A program made the position numbers and the translations under genes. DNA of 64,000 bases, taken from NCBI RefSeq assembly GCF_024346375.1, contig NZ_JAGQCV010000005.1, positions 168,822-232,821 of the forward strand, given 5' to 3'. The first letter of the stretch is position 1. Every line of letters starts with the position of its first letter. Shown one piece after another: positions 1 to 9,505 of this stretch. Origin of the DNA: Synechococcus sp. ATX 2A4. GTDB taxonomy: Bacteria; Cyanobacteriota; Cyanobacteriia; PCC-6307; Cyanobiaceae. The notes beneath the pieces are model-generated. The model saw only the letters and a list, made by a program, of their open reading frames with translations, searched no databases and was not told the DNA's origin.

Positions 1-215
1 TGCGCGCCAAGGCGCTGCTGGAGCGCAAAGGGGTCGCCTATACCGAATACGCCATCGACGGCGATGATGCGGCCCGCGCCGCCATGGCCGACCGCGCCGG
101 TGGACGCACCAGCCTGCCCCAGATCTTCATCGCCGATCAGGGCATCGGCGGCTGCGACGAGCTCCACGGCCTCGAACGCACCGGCCGCCTCAATTCCCTG
201 CTGCAGGGAGCCTGA
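1..215 (+). CDS. grxC: Glutaredoxin (5'-truncated by window edge)
   Basis: Only the C-terminal 70 residues are present; the first in-frame codon begins at base 3 and the reading frame runs to TGA at 213-215. The fragment carries the thioredoxin-fold features of glutaredoxins: the TSLPQIFI strand with the cis-proline and the glutathione-binding turn IGGCDELHGLE. The CPYC/CPFC active site would lie upstream of the window. Glutaredoxins reduce disulfides and protein-glutathione adducts with glutathione in the cytosol. The stop lies three bases before the start of the glutathione synthetase gene, so the two glutathione-linked genes probably form one transcription unit. The family call is firm; the exact subtype (GrxC) is inference. 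Confidence 0.9.
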   Translation, partial: RAKALLERKGVAYTEYAIDGDDAARAAMADRAGGRTSLPQIFIADQGIGGCDELHGLERTGRLNSLLQGA

Positions 216-218
216 GGG

Positions 219-1235
219 GTGGGGGCCACAGCACGCACCCCTCAGGCCGCTTCCCAGCTCTTTGTCGTCGACCCCATCGAGCGGCTGCGGCCGGCCAAGG
301 ATTCCAGCGTTGCCCTGATGCAGGCCGCCCAGCGGGCCGGCCAGGAGGTGTGGGTCTGCACCATCGCCGAGTTGGCCGTGGAAGGCGAGCGGGCGGGTGC
401 CGCCAGCCCCGGTTGCACTCCATTGGTGCGCGCCCGCCCGGTCACGCTTGCCCCCATGCGCGTTGAGGGCGAGGGCTGGCAGGTGCCCGATCCCTGGTTC
501 AGCGCCGGGGAACCGCTCTGGTTGCCGCTCCGCCACTTCCCGGTGGTGTGGATGCGCAAGGATCCCCCCGTCGATGAAGCCTTCCTCTACGCCACCCTGC
601 TGCTGGAGCGGGCCGAGCACCAGGGCGTGCGCGTGCTCAACCGGCCGGCGGCCCTGCTGGCCTGGAACGAGAAGCTTGGCGCCCTGCGCTTCAGCCACCT
701 GATGGCGCCTTCGCTGGTGAGCGCCGATGCCGAGCAGCTGGCCGCCTTCGCTGCCCAGCATCATGAGGTGGTGCTCAAGCCGCTGGGGGGCCGCGCCGGC
801 CAGGGCGTCGTGCGTACCGCCGCCGCTGCCCCCGGCCTGCGCGCCCTGCTGGAGCTGGTCACCCATCAGCAGACGTTGCCGGTGATGGTGCAGGCCTTCC
901 TGCCGGCTGTCACCGCCGGCGACAAACGCATCCTCTTGGTGAACGGTGAGCCGCTGGGGGCGATCAACCGCCGGCCGCTTCCTGGTGAGTTCCGCAGCAA
1001 CCTGGCGGTGGGCGGTGCGCCCGAGCCCACGGCCCTCACCAGCGCCGAAACCGCCATCTGCGCCGAACTGGCGCCGGTGCTTCAGGCCGAAGGCCTGTTC
1101 TTCGTGGGCATCGATGTGATCGATGGCCGCCTCAGCGAGATCAACGTGACCAGCCCCACCGGCATCCGCGAGATCGAACGGCTGGGCGGTGTGCCCGTGG
1201 CCGATCTCACCATGGAGCGTTTGTTGAGGGGGTGA
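219..1235 (+). CDS. gshB: Glutathione synthetase
   Basis: The 338-residue protein is an ATP-grasp ligase that joins glycine to gamma-glutamylcysteine with ATP, the last step of glutathione synthesis. Family landmarks are visible: [13 protein letters not shown] near residue 150, [14 protein letters not shown] near 190 (ATP-grasp lysine and glycine loop) and the C-terminal [13 protein letters not shown] (metal and substrate region). The GTG at 219 is the first start after the glutaredoxin stop; a later start is possible because the first 20 residues look non-conserved (FVVDPIERL is the usual N-terminal strand). The last 29 bases overlap the 3' end of the opposing menF. Cotranscription with the glutaredoxin gene is likely. 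Confidence 0.93.
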   Translation: MGATARTPQAASQLFVVDPIERLRPAKDSSVALMQAAQRAGQEVWVCTIAELAVEGERAGAASPGCTPLVRARPVTLAPMRVEGEGWQVPDPWFSAGEPLWLPLRHFPVVWMRKDPPVDEAFLYATLLLERAEHQGVRVLNRPAALLAWNEKLGALRFSHLMAPSLVSADAEQLAAFAAQHHEVVLKPLGGRAGQGVVRTAAAAPGLRALLELVTHQQTLPVMVQAFLPAVTAGDKRILLVNGEPLGAINRRPLPGEFRSNLAVGGAPEPTALTSAETAICAELAPVLQAEGLFFVGIDVIDGRLSEINVTSPTGIREIERLGGVPVADLTMERLLRG

Positions 1236-2604
1236 GCGGCAGGCTGAGCTGCTGCTGCAGCACCCCCAGCTTCAACGCCACCTCCTGCAGCTCCCGCTCC
1301 GGCTCCGACCCCTTCACCAGACCGGCGCCGGCGGTGAGCTCCAGCTGGTCGCCCCGCAACCGGCCGCTGCGGATCGCCACCCGCAGTTCCGCGTCACCGG
1401 CGCTGTCGATCCAGCCGATCGGTGCGGCGTAATGGCCCCGCTCGAACGGTTCGAGGCTGCGCAGCCAGGCCATCGCCGCCCGCCGGGGCAGCCCCGCCAC
1501 CGCCGGGGTGGGATGGAGCGCTGCAGCGACGGCCAGCGGCTGATGGGCGCCGAGCGCGGCCGTGATCGGTGTGTGCAGGTGCACCAGGTTGCCGTGCCTT
1601 GCCAGCCGTGGATGGCGCGGCCGTCGCGGTGCCAGCCCGGCGCCGGCCAGCACCTCGGTGATCGCCTCAACCACCAGCTCATGCTCGTGCCGGTCTTTGA
1701 CGGAGCGGCTCAGCGCCTCGGCCTGCGGGCCGCAAGGGGCGGTGCCGGCCAGGGCATCGCTGCGCAGCTGGCCCTGGCGCACGGTGAGCAGGCGTTCCGG
1801 TGAGGCGCCGATCAGGGCGTCGCCCTGGCGCTGCTGCCACAGGAAGCGGCAGCTGCCCGGCTGGTGCTGGCGCAACTGATGCAGCAGCACGAGCGGATCC
1901 AGCGGGCGGTCGAGCTGCAACTGCTGGCGCACTGCCACCACCAGCTTGCGCAGATCGCCGCTGTCCACCAGCTCCATGGCCCGCTGCACGGCCAGGCGGT
2001 AGCCCGTCTCCCAGCTGGAGCGTCCGGCGATGTCGGGGCGGCGGGCCCGCCAGGCTTCAGCGGTGGCGTGTTCGCTCGCACGCTCCAGCCGCTGGGCCTG
2101 CTCCCACAGCTCCTCGGCCACGCTGCGGGCGGTGATGCCGCCCCCCAGCGGGCGCTGCAGCCGCAGCCAGCAGTGGCGGCCCTGCCGGCTCAGCTGCCAG
2201 CGGGGCAGCACCGCCTGCACGCCGGGCACGCCGGTGCCCTCCTGCAACGGTGTGTCGAAGAAGGAAAAGGCCAGCAGCACCCGCGGGCGGGCCAGTGGCG
2301 GACAGGGGCCAGCGGCGCAGGCCAGCCGGCTCAGGCTCACGGCGCTGAAGCGCTGGGCCAGCTCGAAGCGCCGCGGGCCACTCAGCTCCAGCACGTTGGC
2401 GACGCCGCTGGCCGCCAGGCACAGGCCCGGCGCTCCATCCCAGAGGAAGCGGAAGGGCAGGCCGCTGCCCAGCTCGGGCAGCACCGCCAGCGGATCGCGT
2501 GGCGCGATCGGCAGCGCCAGGCTCAGCACGCCCTCCTCGTCCAGCCGGCGGGCGGCAGCAGCGGAGCTGGCCAGCAGCTCGGTGAAGGAGGGAGGAACCT
2601 GCAC
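1207..2604 (-). CDS. menF: Isochorismate synthase (phylloquinone pathway)
   Basis: This 465-residue member of the chorismate-binding family converts chorismate to isochorismate, the committed step of menaquinone/phylloquinone synthesis. Conserved C-terminal segments are [40 protein letters not shown] and [18 protein letters not shown], ending with [15 protein letters not shown], all of which belong to the isochorismate/anthranilate synthase fold. The neighbours menA, menC and menE decide for isochorismate synthase over anthranilate or salicylate synthase. The start is a GTG; a divergent promoter shared with menA probably lies in 2605-2682. The 3' end overlaps gshB. Confidence 0.92.
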   Translation of the reverse strand: MQVPPSFTELLASSAAAARRLDEEGVLSLALPIAPRDPLAVLPELGSGLPFRFLWDGAPGLCLAASGVANVLELSGPRRFELAQRFSAVSLSRLACAAGPCPPLARPRVLLAFSFFDTPLQEGTGVPGVQAVLPRWQLSRQGRHCWLRLQRPLGGGITARSVAEELWEQAQRLERASEHATAEAWRARRPDIAGRSSWETGYRLAVQRAMELVDSGDLRKLVVAVRQQLQLDRPLDPLVLLHQLRQHQPGSCRFLWQQRQGDALIGASPERLLTVRQGQLRSDALAGTAPCGPQAEALSRSVKDRHEHELVVEAITEVLAGAGLAPRRPRHPRLARHGNLVHLHTPITAALGAHQPLAVAAALHPTPAVAGLPRRAAMAWLRSLEPFERGHYAAPIGWIDSAGDAELRVAIRSGRLRGDQLELTAGAGLVKGSEPERELQEVALKLGVLQQQLSLPLTPSTNAPW

Positions 2605-2682
2605 CAGGAAGGGTGCCGAGGGGCGGGCGGGAAAGGCTGCTCAAATGTATGGGCCCCTTCCTGCCTGAGGCGCCCGTCGCCC

Positions 2683-3642
2683 ATGTCCGACCCCCAGGTC
2701 GTCGCAAGCCGTTACGCCCCGCCCGCCCCCGCCCGCCGGCAGTTGTGGAAGGCGGCGATCAAGTGGCCGATGTATTCGGTGGCGGTGATGCCGGTGCTGC
2801 TGGCGGCCGGCTGGCTGCTGGGGCAGGGCCAGGCGCTGCGCTGGGGGCAGCTGCTGGCTTTCCTGCTGGCGGCGGTGCTGCTGCTCGCCTGGGAGAACCT
2901 CGCCAACGATGTGTTCGATGCCGACACCGGCGTGGACCGGCTCGGCAAGCCCCATTCGGTGGTGAACCTCACCGGCCGCCGCGACCGGGTGGCGGTGCTG
3001 GCCAATGGCTGCCTGGGGCTGGGTCTGGTGTTGATTGCCGTGGTGGCCGCCCGCAGCAGCCCGGCGGTGCTGGCGCTGGTGCTGGCCTGCTGCGGGCTCG
3101 GCTACGCCTACCAGGGGCCGCCACTGCGGCTGGGCTACCGGGGGCTGGGGGAACCGCTGTGCTGGCTGGCGTTCGGGCCGCTTGCCACCGCCGCCGCCCT
3201 GCTGGCCCTCGCCCCCGCCGCACCGGCCACGGCGATCCCGTGGCGCACGGCCCTGCTGCTCGGCGGCGGCCCCGCCATCGCCACCAGCCTGGTTCTCTTC
3301 TGTTCCCATTTCCACCAGGTGGCGGAAGACGCCGCCCATGGCAAGCAGTCGCCGGTGGTGCGGCTGGGCACGGCGCCGGCGGCGGCGCTGGTGCCCTGGT
3401 TCGTGGCGCTCACCCTCGCCCTGCAGTGGGCGCCGGTGCTGTTGGGCCGCTGGCCGCTCACGGCCCTGTTCGGGGTGGTGGGGCTGCCGCCGGCCCGCGC
3501 CCTGATCCAGTTGCTGCGAGAGCACCACGCCGCCCCGGAGCAGATCAGCGGCAGCAAGTTCCTGGCGCTTCAGTTTCAGGCCTTCAATGGGCTCGGCCTG
3601 GCCTGTGGGCTGGCGGTGGGGCCATGGTTGAGCCGCTGGTAA
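2683..3642 (+). CDS. menA: 1,4-dihydroxy-2-naphthoate phytyltransferase
   Basis: A 319-residue integral membrane prenyltransferase of the UbiA superfamily that attaches a phytyl chain to dihydroxynaphthoate, giving demethylphylloquinone. The first Asp-rich motif is NLANDVFDADTGVDR around residues 70-85, followed by a series of hydrophobic helices; the second Asp-rich region corresponds to HFHQVAEDAAHGK around 223. I chose the ATG at 2683 because MSDPQVVASRYAPP precedes the first conserved KAAIKWPMYSVAV helix; the open frame upstream is antisense noise from menF. The gene overlaps menC by 19 bases, so the two are translationally linked. Confidence 0.93.
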   Translation: MSDPQVVASRYAPPAPARRQLWKAAIKWPMYSVAVMPVLLAAGWLLGQGQALRWGQLLAFLLAAVLLLAWENLANDVFDADTGVDRLGKPHSVVNLTGRRDRVAVLANGCLGLGLVLIAVVAARSSPAVLALVLACCGLGYAYQGPPLRLGYRGLGEPLCWLAFGPLATAAALLALAPAAPATAIPWRTALLLGGGPAIATSLVLFCSHFHQVAEDAAHGKQSPVVRLGTAPAAALVPWFVALTLALQWAPVLLGRWPLTALFGVVGLPPARALIQLLREHHAAPEQISGSKFLALQFQAFNGLGLACGLAVGPWLSRW

Positions 3643-4697
3643 TCCTCACCTGGCGGCCCTTCCGGCTGCCGCTGAAGCGTCCGCTCGTTACGGCCCAGGG
3701 CGCCTTGATCGAGAAGCGCGGCTGGTTGCTGCGCCTTGAGACCGGCGTTGGCCGATCCGCCCCCGCCGGCCTTGGCTGGGGAGAGGCGGCGCCGCTCTGT
3801 TTCAACCCAGCCACCGCCCAGAAGCGCCACCGCCAGCTGGCCGAGGCGATCGAGAGCTTCGGCGGCGCTCTGCCCCGGCAGAAGCTGGAGGCGGCATTGC
3901 CGGGGCTGCCGCCCGAGCTGGCTTTCGCGCTGGGCCTGGCCCTGGCGGAAGCCGATGGGCTGGTGGGCGCGGCCGGCGGCGGCTGGCTGGCGCCGCCCCC
4001 CTCCGCCGTGCTCCTGCCGGCGGGGGAGGCGGCGGTGGCGGCCCTGGCCGCGGCGCTCGATCGGCCAGACGCGACGCCCCTCACCTGCAAATGGAAGGTG
4101 GCCGCTGCGGGTGATCACGCCGAGCGGCAGGTGCTGGAGCAGTTGTTGGCGCGCCTGCCCGCCGGCAGCCGCCTGCGCCTGGATGCCAACGGCGGCTGGG
4201 ACCGCGCCACGGCCTGGCAGTGGGCCGAGCGGCTCGCGCAGGATCCGCGCCTGGACTGGCTGGAGCAGCCCCTGGCTCCCGCTGACCTTTCCGGTCTGCA
4301 GGCGCTGGCCCGGCGGGTGCCGGTGGCGCTGGATGAGTCGCTGCAGCACGATCCCGACCTGCGCCGCCACTGGCCGGGCTGGCAGGTGCGGCGACCGGCC
4401 GTGGAAGGGGATCCCCGGCCGCTGCTGTTGGCGTTGCAGCAAGCCAGCGTCGGCGCAAAGGCTGGCGGCGGTGCAAGCCCCAGCGGAGCGGTGGTGCTGA
4501 GCACGGCCTTCGAAACGGGCATCGCCCAGCGGCTGGTGGGGCATCTGGCGACGTTGCAGAGCCGGGGTGCCACCCCCGCCGCCCCCGGCCTGGCGCCCGG
4601 CTGGCAGGCGGCGTCAGCGTTGCGCGCCGCCGATCCGGAAGCGGTGTGGCAGGCCGCTGGCGCCGCCCTGCAGCACGAGGGAGGCCATAGCTTGTGA
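3624..4697 (+). CDS. menC: o-Succinylbenzoate synthase
   Basis: A 357-residue enolase-superfamily dehydratase that turns SHCHC into o-succinylbenzoate. The N-terminal capping domain starts with VILTWRPFRLPLKRPL; the barrel shows TCKWKV (catalytic Lys of the KxK motif), RLDANGGW (metal-binding Asp), WLEQPL (metal-binding Glu) and VALDESL (third metal ligand), then STAFETGI near the C terminus. The ATG at 3624 lies inside the end of menA and starts the conserved N-terminal strand. The menA-menC-menE order is the usual cyanobacterial arrangement. Confidence 0.93.
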   Translation: MVEPLVILTWRPFRLPLKRPLVTAQGALIEKRGWLLRLETGVGRSAPAGLGWGEAAPLCFNPATAQKRHRQLAEAIESFGGALPRQKLEAALPGLPPELAFALGLALAEADGLVGAAGGGWLAPPPSAVLLPAGEAAVAALAAALDRPDATPLTCKWKVAAAGDHAERQVLEQLLARLPAGSRLRLDANGGWDRATAWQWAERLAQDPRLDWLEQPLAPADLSGLQALARRVPVALDESLQHDPDLRRHWPGWQVRRPAVEGDPRPLLLALQQASVGAKAGGGASPSGAVVLSTAFETGIAQRLVGHLATLQSRGATPAAPGLAPGWQAASALRAADPEAVWQAAGAALQHEGGHSL

Positions 4698-4715
4698 CGC
4701 CTGATCGGGCAGACG

Positions 4716-5990
4716 ATGGCCCTCAGCCTTGAAGTGCGCGCCGAGCTGGCGCCTGAGCCGCAGCTGGCCCGGCTGCTGGACGCCTGGCAGCAGGGGCAGC
4801 TGGTGGGGGTGTGCGGCGTGGGGGAAGGGGAGCGGCTGGCGGCGGCGATGGCTGGCTGCCCGCCGCTGGCGGCGCCGGGGGTGGTGATCGGCAGCGGTGG
4901 CAGCCGCGGCGGGCGCCGCTGGTGCGTGCAGCCGCTGGCCCACCTGCAGGCCTCGGCCCGCGCCACAGCCGCCTGGCTGCAGGCGCTGGGCCTCGACCCC
5001 GCCGCCTGCCTGCAGCTCAATCCGCTGCCGTTGCAGCACACCAGCGGCCTGATGCCGGTGCTGCGCGCCCGCCAGTGGGGCGGCCAGTGGCGCTGGTTGC
5101 CGCCCCAGCTGCTGCGTGCGCCCGCCGAGCTGGCGCAGGCGGTGCCGCTGCCGACGGATCGCCCGGTGCTGCTGTCGCTGGTGCCCACCCAGCTGCAGCG
5201 CCTGCTGGCGGATCCGGCGGCGCGGCGCTGGTTGCGGGGGGTGGCGGTGATCTGGACCGGTGGTGGCCCCCTGGCGCCGGATCTGGCCGCCTGGGCCCGG
5301 CGCGAGGACATCCGCCTCTCCCCTTGCTACGGGGCCACCGAAACCGCCGCCATGGTCACGGCGTTGGCGCCTGAGCGCTTCCTGGCCGGCGATGGGGGCT
5401 GCGGCCATCCCCTCGACGACGTGACCCTGCGCCTGAACCCCGCCGATGGCGCGATCGAGCTGCGTTGCGGGCGACTCAGCCCGGGCTGGCTGGCCGCCGA
5501 CGGCAGCGGCCTGCGGCCGTTCGCTGAACCCGGCGGTGAGGGCTGGTGGGCCAGCGGCGATGCCGGGCAGCTCACAGCGGCCGGCCTGCAGGTGCTGGGT
5601 CGGCTCGACGGCGCCATCCACAGCGGCGGCGAAACCGTGTTTCCCGAACAGGTGGAGCAGCGGCTGAAGGCGCTGGCGGCCGCCGCCGGCCTGCCGCTGG
5701 CGGATCTGTTGCTGCTGCCGGTGACCGAACCGCTCTGGGGCGAGCGGCTGGTGGCTCTGTTCCGTCCTCTGCCCGAAGGCGGTGATGGGGGCAGCTCAGG
5801 TGTTGCCGGAGCTGATCCGCCGCTGCGCGAGGGCCTGATCGCGCTCGCCCGCCGCCTGCCGCCGGCACAGCGGCCGCTGCACTGGTGGACCTGCTCCTCA
5901 CTGGCGCGCACCGACACGGGCAAGTGGCAGCGGCCGCGCTGGCATGAATGGTTGCGGCAACAGCATGAAATCAACCCCGAACCCCGCTAA
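4716..5990 (+). CDS. menE: o-Succinylbenzoate-CoA ligase
   Basis: A 424-residue AMP-forming ligase that activates o-succinylbenzoate with CoA. The P-loop-like region normally containing SSGT is reduced to QHTSGLMPVL; conserved later motifs are VIWTGGGPL, SPCYGATETAAM (nucleotide-binding core), WWASGDAG (ATP ribose-binding Asp), LGRLDGAIHSGGE and the C-terminal lysine region RTDTGKWQRP. The protein is shorter than average (MenE is usually 450-490 residues), mostly at the N-terminal side. It begins 18 bases after menC and closes the men run. Confidence 0.88.
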   Translation: MALSLEVRAELAPEPQLARLLDAWQQGQLVGVCGVGEGERLAAAMAGCPPLAAPGVVIGSGGSRGGRRWCVQPLAHLQASARATAAWLQALGLDPAACLQLNPLPLQHTSGLMPVLRARQWGGQWRWLPPQLLRAPAELAQAVPLPTDRPVLLSLVPTQLQRLLADPAARRWLRGVAVIWTGGGPLAPDLAAWARREDIRLSPCYGATETAAMVTALAPERFLAGDGGCGHPLDDVTLRLNPADGAIELRCGRLSPGWLAADGSGLRPFAEPGGEGWWASGDAGQLTAAGLQVLGRLDGAIHSGGETVFPEQVEQRLKALAAAAGLPLADLLLLPVTEPLWGERLVALFRPLPEGGDGGSSGVAGADPPLREGLIALARRLPPAQRPLHWWTCSSLARTDTGKWQRPRWHEWLRQQHEINPEPR

Positions 5991-6015
5991 AGAGGGTGCG
6001 CGTTGACTGCCCCCA

Positions 6016-6282
6016 ATGGCCGAACTGACCGATTCCGAAATCGCCAACAAGAAACTGGTCGCGGGGCTGATGGGGCTGTTTCTCGGTGCGCTGGGCATAC
6101 ACAAGTTCGTGCTCGGTTACACCAAAGCCGGCATCATCATGCTGCTCGTCACCGTGCTCACCTGCGGCTTCGGCGGCTTTGTGATGGGTGTGATCGGCTT
6201 GATCGAAGGCATCATTTATCTCGCCGCCACCCCCCAGGATTTCAAGGCCTCCTACATCGACGCCCAGAAGGAGTGGTTCTGA
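6016..6282 (+). CDS. TM2 domain small membrane protein
   Basis: An 88-residue protein with two predicted membrane helices. It matches the TM2 domain pattern: KKLVAGLMGLFLGALGIHKFVLGY (first helix ending in the G-x-H-x-F-Y/V motif), the AGIIMLLVTVLTC helix start and the glycine-rich GGFVMGVIGLIEGIIYL segment. TM2 proteins are common in bacteria and mostly uncharacterised. Its TGA overlaps the ATG of the following 60-residue protein, so the two are probably made together. The start at 6016 is preferred because MAELTDSEIANKK leads directly into the domain. Confidence 0.85.
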   Translation: MAELTDSEIANKKLVAGLMGLFLGALGIHKFVLGYTKAGIIMLLVTVLTCGFGGFVMGVIGLIEGIIYLAATPQDFKASYIDAQKEWF

Positions 6283-6464
6283 TGGCGCCGCAACGCGCCG
6301 GCGCAGTCCGTCGAGCCCTGCTGCTCGTGGTGCTCGGTGTGGGCGGCGTGGCCAGCGTCAGCCTGGCCCCCGGCCTCGCGCTGGAACCGCTCCACCCCCT
6401 CACGCTGTTTGCCTCCCTGCTGCCACTGCAGCTGGCGGGACTGTTGTGGGTCTTCGGCCGCTAA
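6282..6464 (+). CDS. Small hydrophobic protein of unknown function
   Basis: The 60-residue reading frame starts with an ATG that shares one base with the preceding TGA (TGATG). It has a basic N terminus (MAPQRAGAVRRALL) followed by two hydrophobic stretches, LLLVVLGVGGVASVSLA and LTLFASLLPLQLAGLLWVF, so a two-helix membrane protein is expected. I do not recognise a family. Translational coupling to the TM2 gene is the only functional hint. Its stop overlaps the stop of the opposing thioesterase gene by four bases. Confidence 0.6.
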   Translation: MAPQRAGAVRRALLLVVLGVGGVASVSLAPGLALEPLHPLTLFASLLPLQLAGLLWVFGR

Positions 6465-6976
6465 TCCGGAGCTGAGGCCACCAGCCACCGTTCGATCACG
6501 TCCGGCAGCGGTTGCCGTTGCCGGGTCGCTGGATCGATCGCCACGTGCTGCAGCCGGGCTCGAGCCACTTCACGCCCCTCGCAATGGAAGCGATACCCCA
6601 CTTCGAGGCTTGACGGCTCCAGGCGTTGCGGCTCCAGCCTGATCGTCAGGGGCGCGCCGCATACCAGCGGCCGCCGGTAGTCGGCGTCGCAGTGCACCAC
6701 CGGCAGGGCGCGGGCGGGCATGGCGGCGGGGGTTGGAAAGATCTCTGCGGCCGGAACGCCGAAGCGCTCCAGACTTTCTTCCCAGGCTTCGTGGCACCAG
6801 CGCAGCAACTGATGGAAATGCATCACGCCGGCGGCATCGGTGTCGCCGAAGCGCACTGTGCGCCGCAGCACCAGCCAGTCGGCGGGATCCGGGGGAGCGC
6901 CGGGCTCTCCCTCCAGCCCCTGCCCGCAGGCCACGTGCCCCAACTCCAGGCGGATCGCCTCATCCCCTGGCTGCAT
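6461..6976 (-). CDS. menI: 1,4-dihydroxy-2-naphthoyl-CoA thioesterase
   Basis: A 171-residue hotdog-fold thioesterase that releases DHNA from DHNA-CoA, the substrate for MenA. The core begins with RRTVRFGDTDAAGVMHFHQ, containing the catalytic Asp of the 4-hydroxybenzoyl-CoA thioesterase-like family, followed by HEAWEESLERFG. A related cyanobacterial enzyme (the slr0204 type) has this activity. I chose the ATG at 6976 because a good ribosome site (GGAGGA) sits upstream of it; an alternative ATG lies at 7009, and the first 40 residues are poorly conserved either way. Its position beside the men genes supports the call. Confidence 0.85.
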   Translation of the reverse strand: MQPGDEAIRLELGHVACGQGLEGEPGAPPDPADWLVLRRTVRFGDTDAAGVMHFHQLLRWCHEAWEESLERFGVPAAEIFPTPAAMPARALPVVHCDADYRRPLVCGAPLTIRLEPQRLEPSSLEVGYRFHCEGREVARARLQHVAIDPATRQRQPLPDVIERWLVASAPD

Positions 6977-7136
6977 CACCTTCCTCCCGCCTTCCCGCCA
7001 TCTGCCCATCCTGGTGGGCCGCCCTGCGGCACCGCCCCTTGCTCGCTCGCTGGCCGGAGATTTCCGGCGTTCATGACAGGTCTGTTGTCGGCCGTGGTCT
7101 CCACGACTACGTTTCCTCCAGTGCGTTGTTTTTCTT

Positions 7137-7823
7137 TTGGCCGCCGAGATCGCTTACGAGCCGCCCAGCATCAACAAGGCCTGGATTGCCTTTGTGGCTC
7201 ACATCCCCACCATCCTGCTGATCTGGGTGGCCACGATCGTCATCGCCGTGATCGGCTTTGTTGTGTCGGTGATCTTTTCTTTGGTGGGGATCGGTCTGGC
7301 CGGCGGCAACACCGATGCCGAAGTCGTCGGGACACTGGCGGTGTGGCTGGGCAACCTCTCGCAGGTGCCGTTTGCGATCCTCTCCAATCTGGTGGGGGTG
7401 CTGTTCGTGGCCGTGCCCGCCATGCATTACGACAGCGGCGAGAACATTTCCTCCCAGGTGGCCTTCCGTGCCCTGTTGCAGCGGCCTCTGCGTTATCTGC
7501 TTGCCGGTGTGTTGTTCTCGGTGGTGACCACCGTGGGCTTCCTGCTCTGCATCCTGCCCGGCATCGCGGTGGCGTTGGTGACGCCCGTCTTCGTGAACAG
7601 GATCTTCCTCAGTGATCAGCCGATCGTGGAGGCGTTCACGGCCTCGTTCCAGGCGGTGTATCGCTCACCGCGCGGGCGCACCTTTGCCGGCATTCAGCTG
7701 CTTACCTGGCTGGTGGTGGTCGTCGTTTCCGTCTGCACCTGCGGCCTTGGCGCCCTGGTGGCCGTGCCGGTGGCCACCTTCTACATCCAGAACTCCGCTT
7801 ATCACCAGGGAGCCATCAGTTAG
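7137..7823 (+). CDS. Polytopic membrane protein, unknown function
   Basis: A 228-residue protein with about five to six hydrophobic segments: IPTILLIWVATIVIAVIGFV, a second at FAILSNLVGVLFVAV, then YLLAGVLFSVVTTVGFLLC, a proline-containing LPGIAVALVTPVF, and two C-terminal helices. The layout resembles a loose family of bacterial membrane proteins with an 'ILPG..A' motif and a regular central loop, but I cannot name it with confidence. The only workable start in frame is the TTG at 7137. It stands alone between two opposing genes. Confidence 0.65.
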   Translation: MAAEIAYEPPSINKAWIAFVAHIPTILLIWVATIVIAVIGFVVSVIFSLVGIGLAGGNTDAEVVGTLAVWLGNLSQVPFAILSNLVGVLFVAVPAMHYDSGENISSQVAFRALLQRPLRYLLAGVLFSVVTTVGFLLCILPGIAVALVTPVFVNRIFLSDQPIVEAFTASFQAVYRSPRGRTFAGIQLLTWLVVVVVSVCTCGLGALVAVPVATFYIQNSAYHQGAIS

Positions 7824-7883
7824 ACCCGGAACGTCATCGCGCCTACAACCGCCTCACGCACGCACCCGCTGAGGTGAGGCGGC

Positions 7884-8264
7884 CTAACCGCTCGGAAACG
7901 CCGGCAGGCCGAGCCCGTAAGCAAGCCCCATCCGCCCGGCCCAATAGAGCAGCAAGGCGGCGCCAGCCAGCACCAGCTGGCGCCCGCTTAGATCCCAGGG
8001 CACCAGCCGGCCGCTGCGCAACGCCGCCACCGACCACACCACCAGGGCGGCCGCGGCGATCGGCCCGAAAGCGTGCAACTGCACTGAGGCGGCGAACTGC
8101 CCGTTGAGGGCTTGGGCCGTGGCGCGGGTGAGGAAGCAGGTGGGGCAGGGAACACCCGTGAGCTCCCGCAGCGGGCAGGAGAACCCCGGCAGGCCGCCGT
8201 GCCAACCCTTCAGCCAGAGGTAGCCGGTGAGCAGCGCCGGCAGGGCCACACCGCAACGGCGCAA
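7884..8264 (-). CDS. DUF2752 membrane protein
   Basis: The protein carries the DUF2752 signature CPLRELTGVPCPTCFLTRA, with the CP-x-CP-T-C cysteines, followed by two hydrophobic segments (FGPIAAAALVVWSVAAL and QLVLAGAALLLYWAGRMG). DUF2752 proteins are small inner-membrane proteins of unknown function. The frame remains open upstream into ndhH, whose stop is at 8321. The TTG at 8264 and GTG at 8249 are the plausible starts after ndhH, giving 126 or 121 residues; I list the longer. It lies 57 bases downstream of ndhH and could be cotranscribed with it. Confidence 0.72.
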   Translation of the reverse strand: MRRCGVALPALLTGYLWLKGWHGGLPGFSCPLRELTGVPCPTCFLTRATAQALNGQFAASVQLHAFGPIAAAALVVWSVAALRSGRLVPWDLSGRQLVLAGAALLLYWAGRMGLAYGLGLPAFPSG

Positions 8265-8320
8265 CTGATCGAGCCAGCGCTGACGCCGGCTCCGCTGGGG
8301 ATCACGGCGGCGGGAGGCGT

Positions 8321-9505
8321 TCAGCGATCCACCGAGCCCATGATCACGTCGATCGAGCCGAGGATCGCCATGATGTCGGCCACCTTGGCCCCGGTGAGGA
8401 TGTGGGGCAGGATCTGGAGGTTGTTGAAATCGGCGGCGCGGATCTTCCAACGCCAGGGGGTGACATCGTCGTTGCCCATGATGAACACGCCCAGCTCCCC
8501 TTTGCCTGATTCCAGCCGCGCATAGAGCTCACCGCCGGGAATCTTGAAGGTGGGAGCCACCTTCTTGGCGATGTACTGATAATCAAAGCCAAAGGATTCA
8601 CCCCCTTTGCCTTCGCTCAGGCGTTTGGCTTCCAGATTTTCGGTGGGGCCGCCCGGGATGGCCTTGCAGGCCTGTTGCAGGATCTTCAGCGACTGCCGCA
8701 TCTCCTCGATGCGCACCTGATAGCGCGCATAGCAATCGCCTTCCGTGCGCCAGGCCACGTCCCACTCGAAGTCGTCGTAGCACTCGTAGTGATCCACCTT
8801 GCGCAGATCCCACGGCACCCCGGAGGCGCGCAGCATCGGCCCCGACAGGCTCCAGTTGATCGCCATCTCACGGCTGATCACACCGAGGCCCTGGATGCGG
8901 CGCTTGAAGATCGGGTTGTTGGTGATCAGTTTTTCGTATTCATCGATCTTCGGGCCGAAATAATCGAGGAAGTCGAGACACTTCTCCAGCCAGCCGTAGG
9001 GAAGGTCGGCAGCGACGCCACCGATGCGGAAGTAGTTGTTGTTGATCAGCCGCTGGCCGGTGGCCGCTTCCCAGAGGTCGTAGATCATCTCCCGTTCGCG
9101 GAAGATGTAGAAGAACGGGGTCTGGGCGCCCACATCCGCCAGGAAGGGGCCCAGCCAGAGCAGGTGATTAGCGATGCGGTTGAGCTCCAGCATCAGCACC
9201 CGGATGTAGCTGGCCCGCTTGGGCACCGGGATGTCGGCCAGTTTCTCAGGGGCGTTCACCGTGATCGCTTCGTTGAACATGCCGGCGGCATAGTCCCACC
9301 GGCTCACATAGGGCACGAACATCACGTTCGTGCGGTTCTCGGCGATCTTCTCCATGCCGCGGTGCAGGTAGCCGATCACCGGCTCACAATCCACCACGTC
9401 CTCGCCGTCGAGGGTCACCACCAGCCGTAACACCCCGTGCATCGAAGGGTGGTGGGGCCCGAAGTTCACCACCATCGGCTCGGTGCGTGTTTCGAGCTGC
9501 GTCAT
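8321..9505 (-). CDS. ndhH: NDH-1 subunit H (49 kDa-type)
   Basis: A 394-residue peripheral-arm subunit of the cyanobacterial NADPH/ferredoxin-plastoquinone oxidoreductase, the expected length for NdhH. Conserved stretches include [17 protein letters not shown] at the N terminus, [16 protein letters not shown] (quinone cavity histidine and neighbours), and the C-terminal [12 protein letters not shown] ending in the arginine typical of the family. I chose the ATG at 9505, which begins [17 protein letters not shown], and rejected the 56-residue upstream extension, which is antisense to rsmH. Its ATG and the opposing rsmH ATG share the tetramer CATG. Confidence 0.97.
   Translation of the reverse strand: MTQLETRTEPMVVNFGPHHPSMHGVLRLVVTLDGEDVVDCEPVIGYLHRGMEKIAENRTNVMFVPYVSRWDYAAGMFNEAITVNAPEKLADIPVPKRASYIRVLMLELNRIANHLLWLGPFLADVGAQTPFFYIFREREMIYDLWEAATGQRLINNNYFRIGGVAADLPYGWLEKCLDFLDYFGPKIDEYEKLITNNPIFKRRIQGLGVISREMAINWSLSGPMLRASGVPWDLRKVDHYECYDDFEWDVAWRTEGDCYARYQVRIEEMRQSLKILQQACKAIPGGPTENLEAKRLSEGKGGESFGFDYQYIAKKVAPTFKIPGGELYARLESGKGELGVFIMGNDDVTPWRWKIRAADFNNLQILPHILTGAKVADIMAILGSIDVIMGSVDR

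Noticed and set aside
1864..2682. Long N-terminal extension of the menA frame
   Set aside because: The extension is antisense to menF; the prenyltransferase begins at the ATG at 2683.
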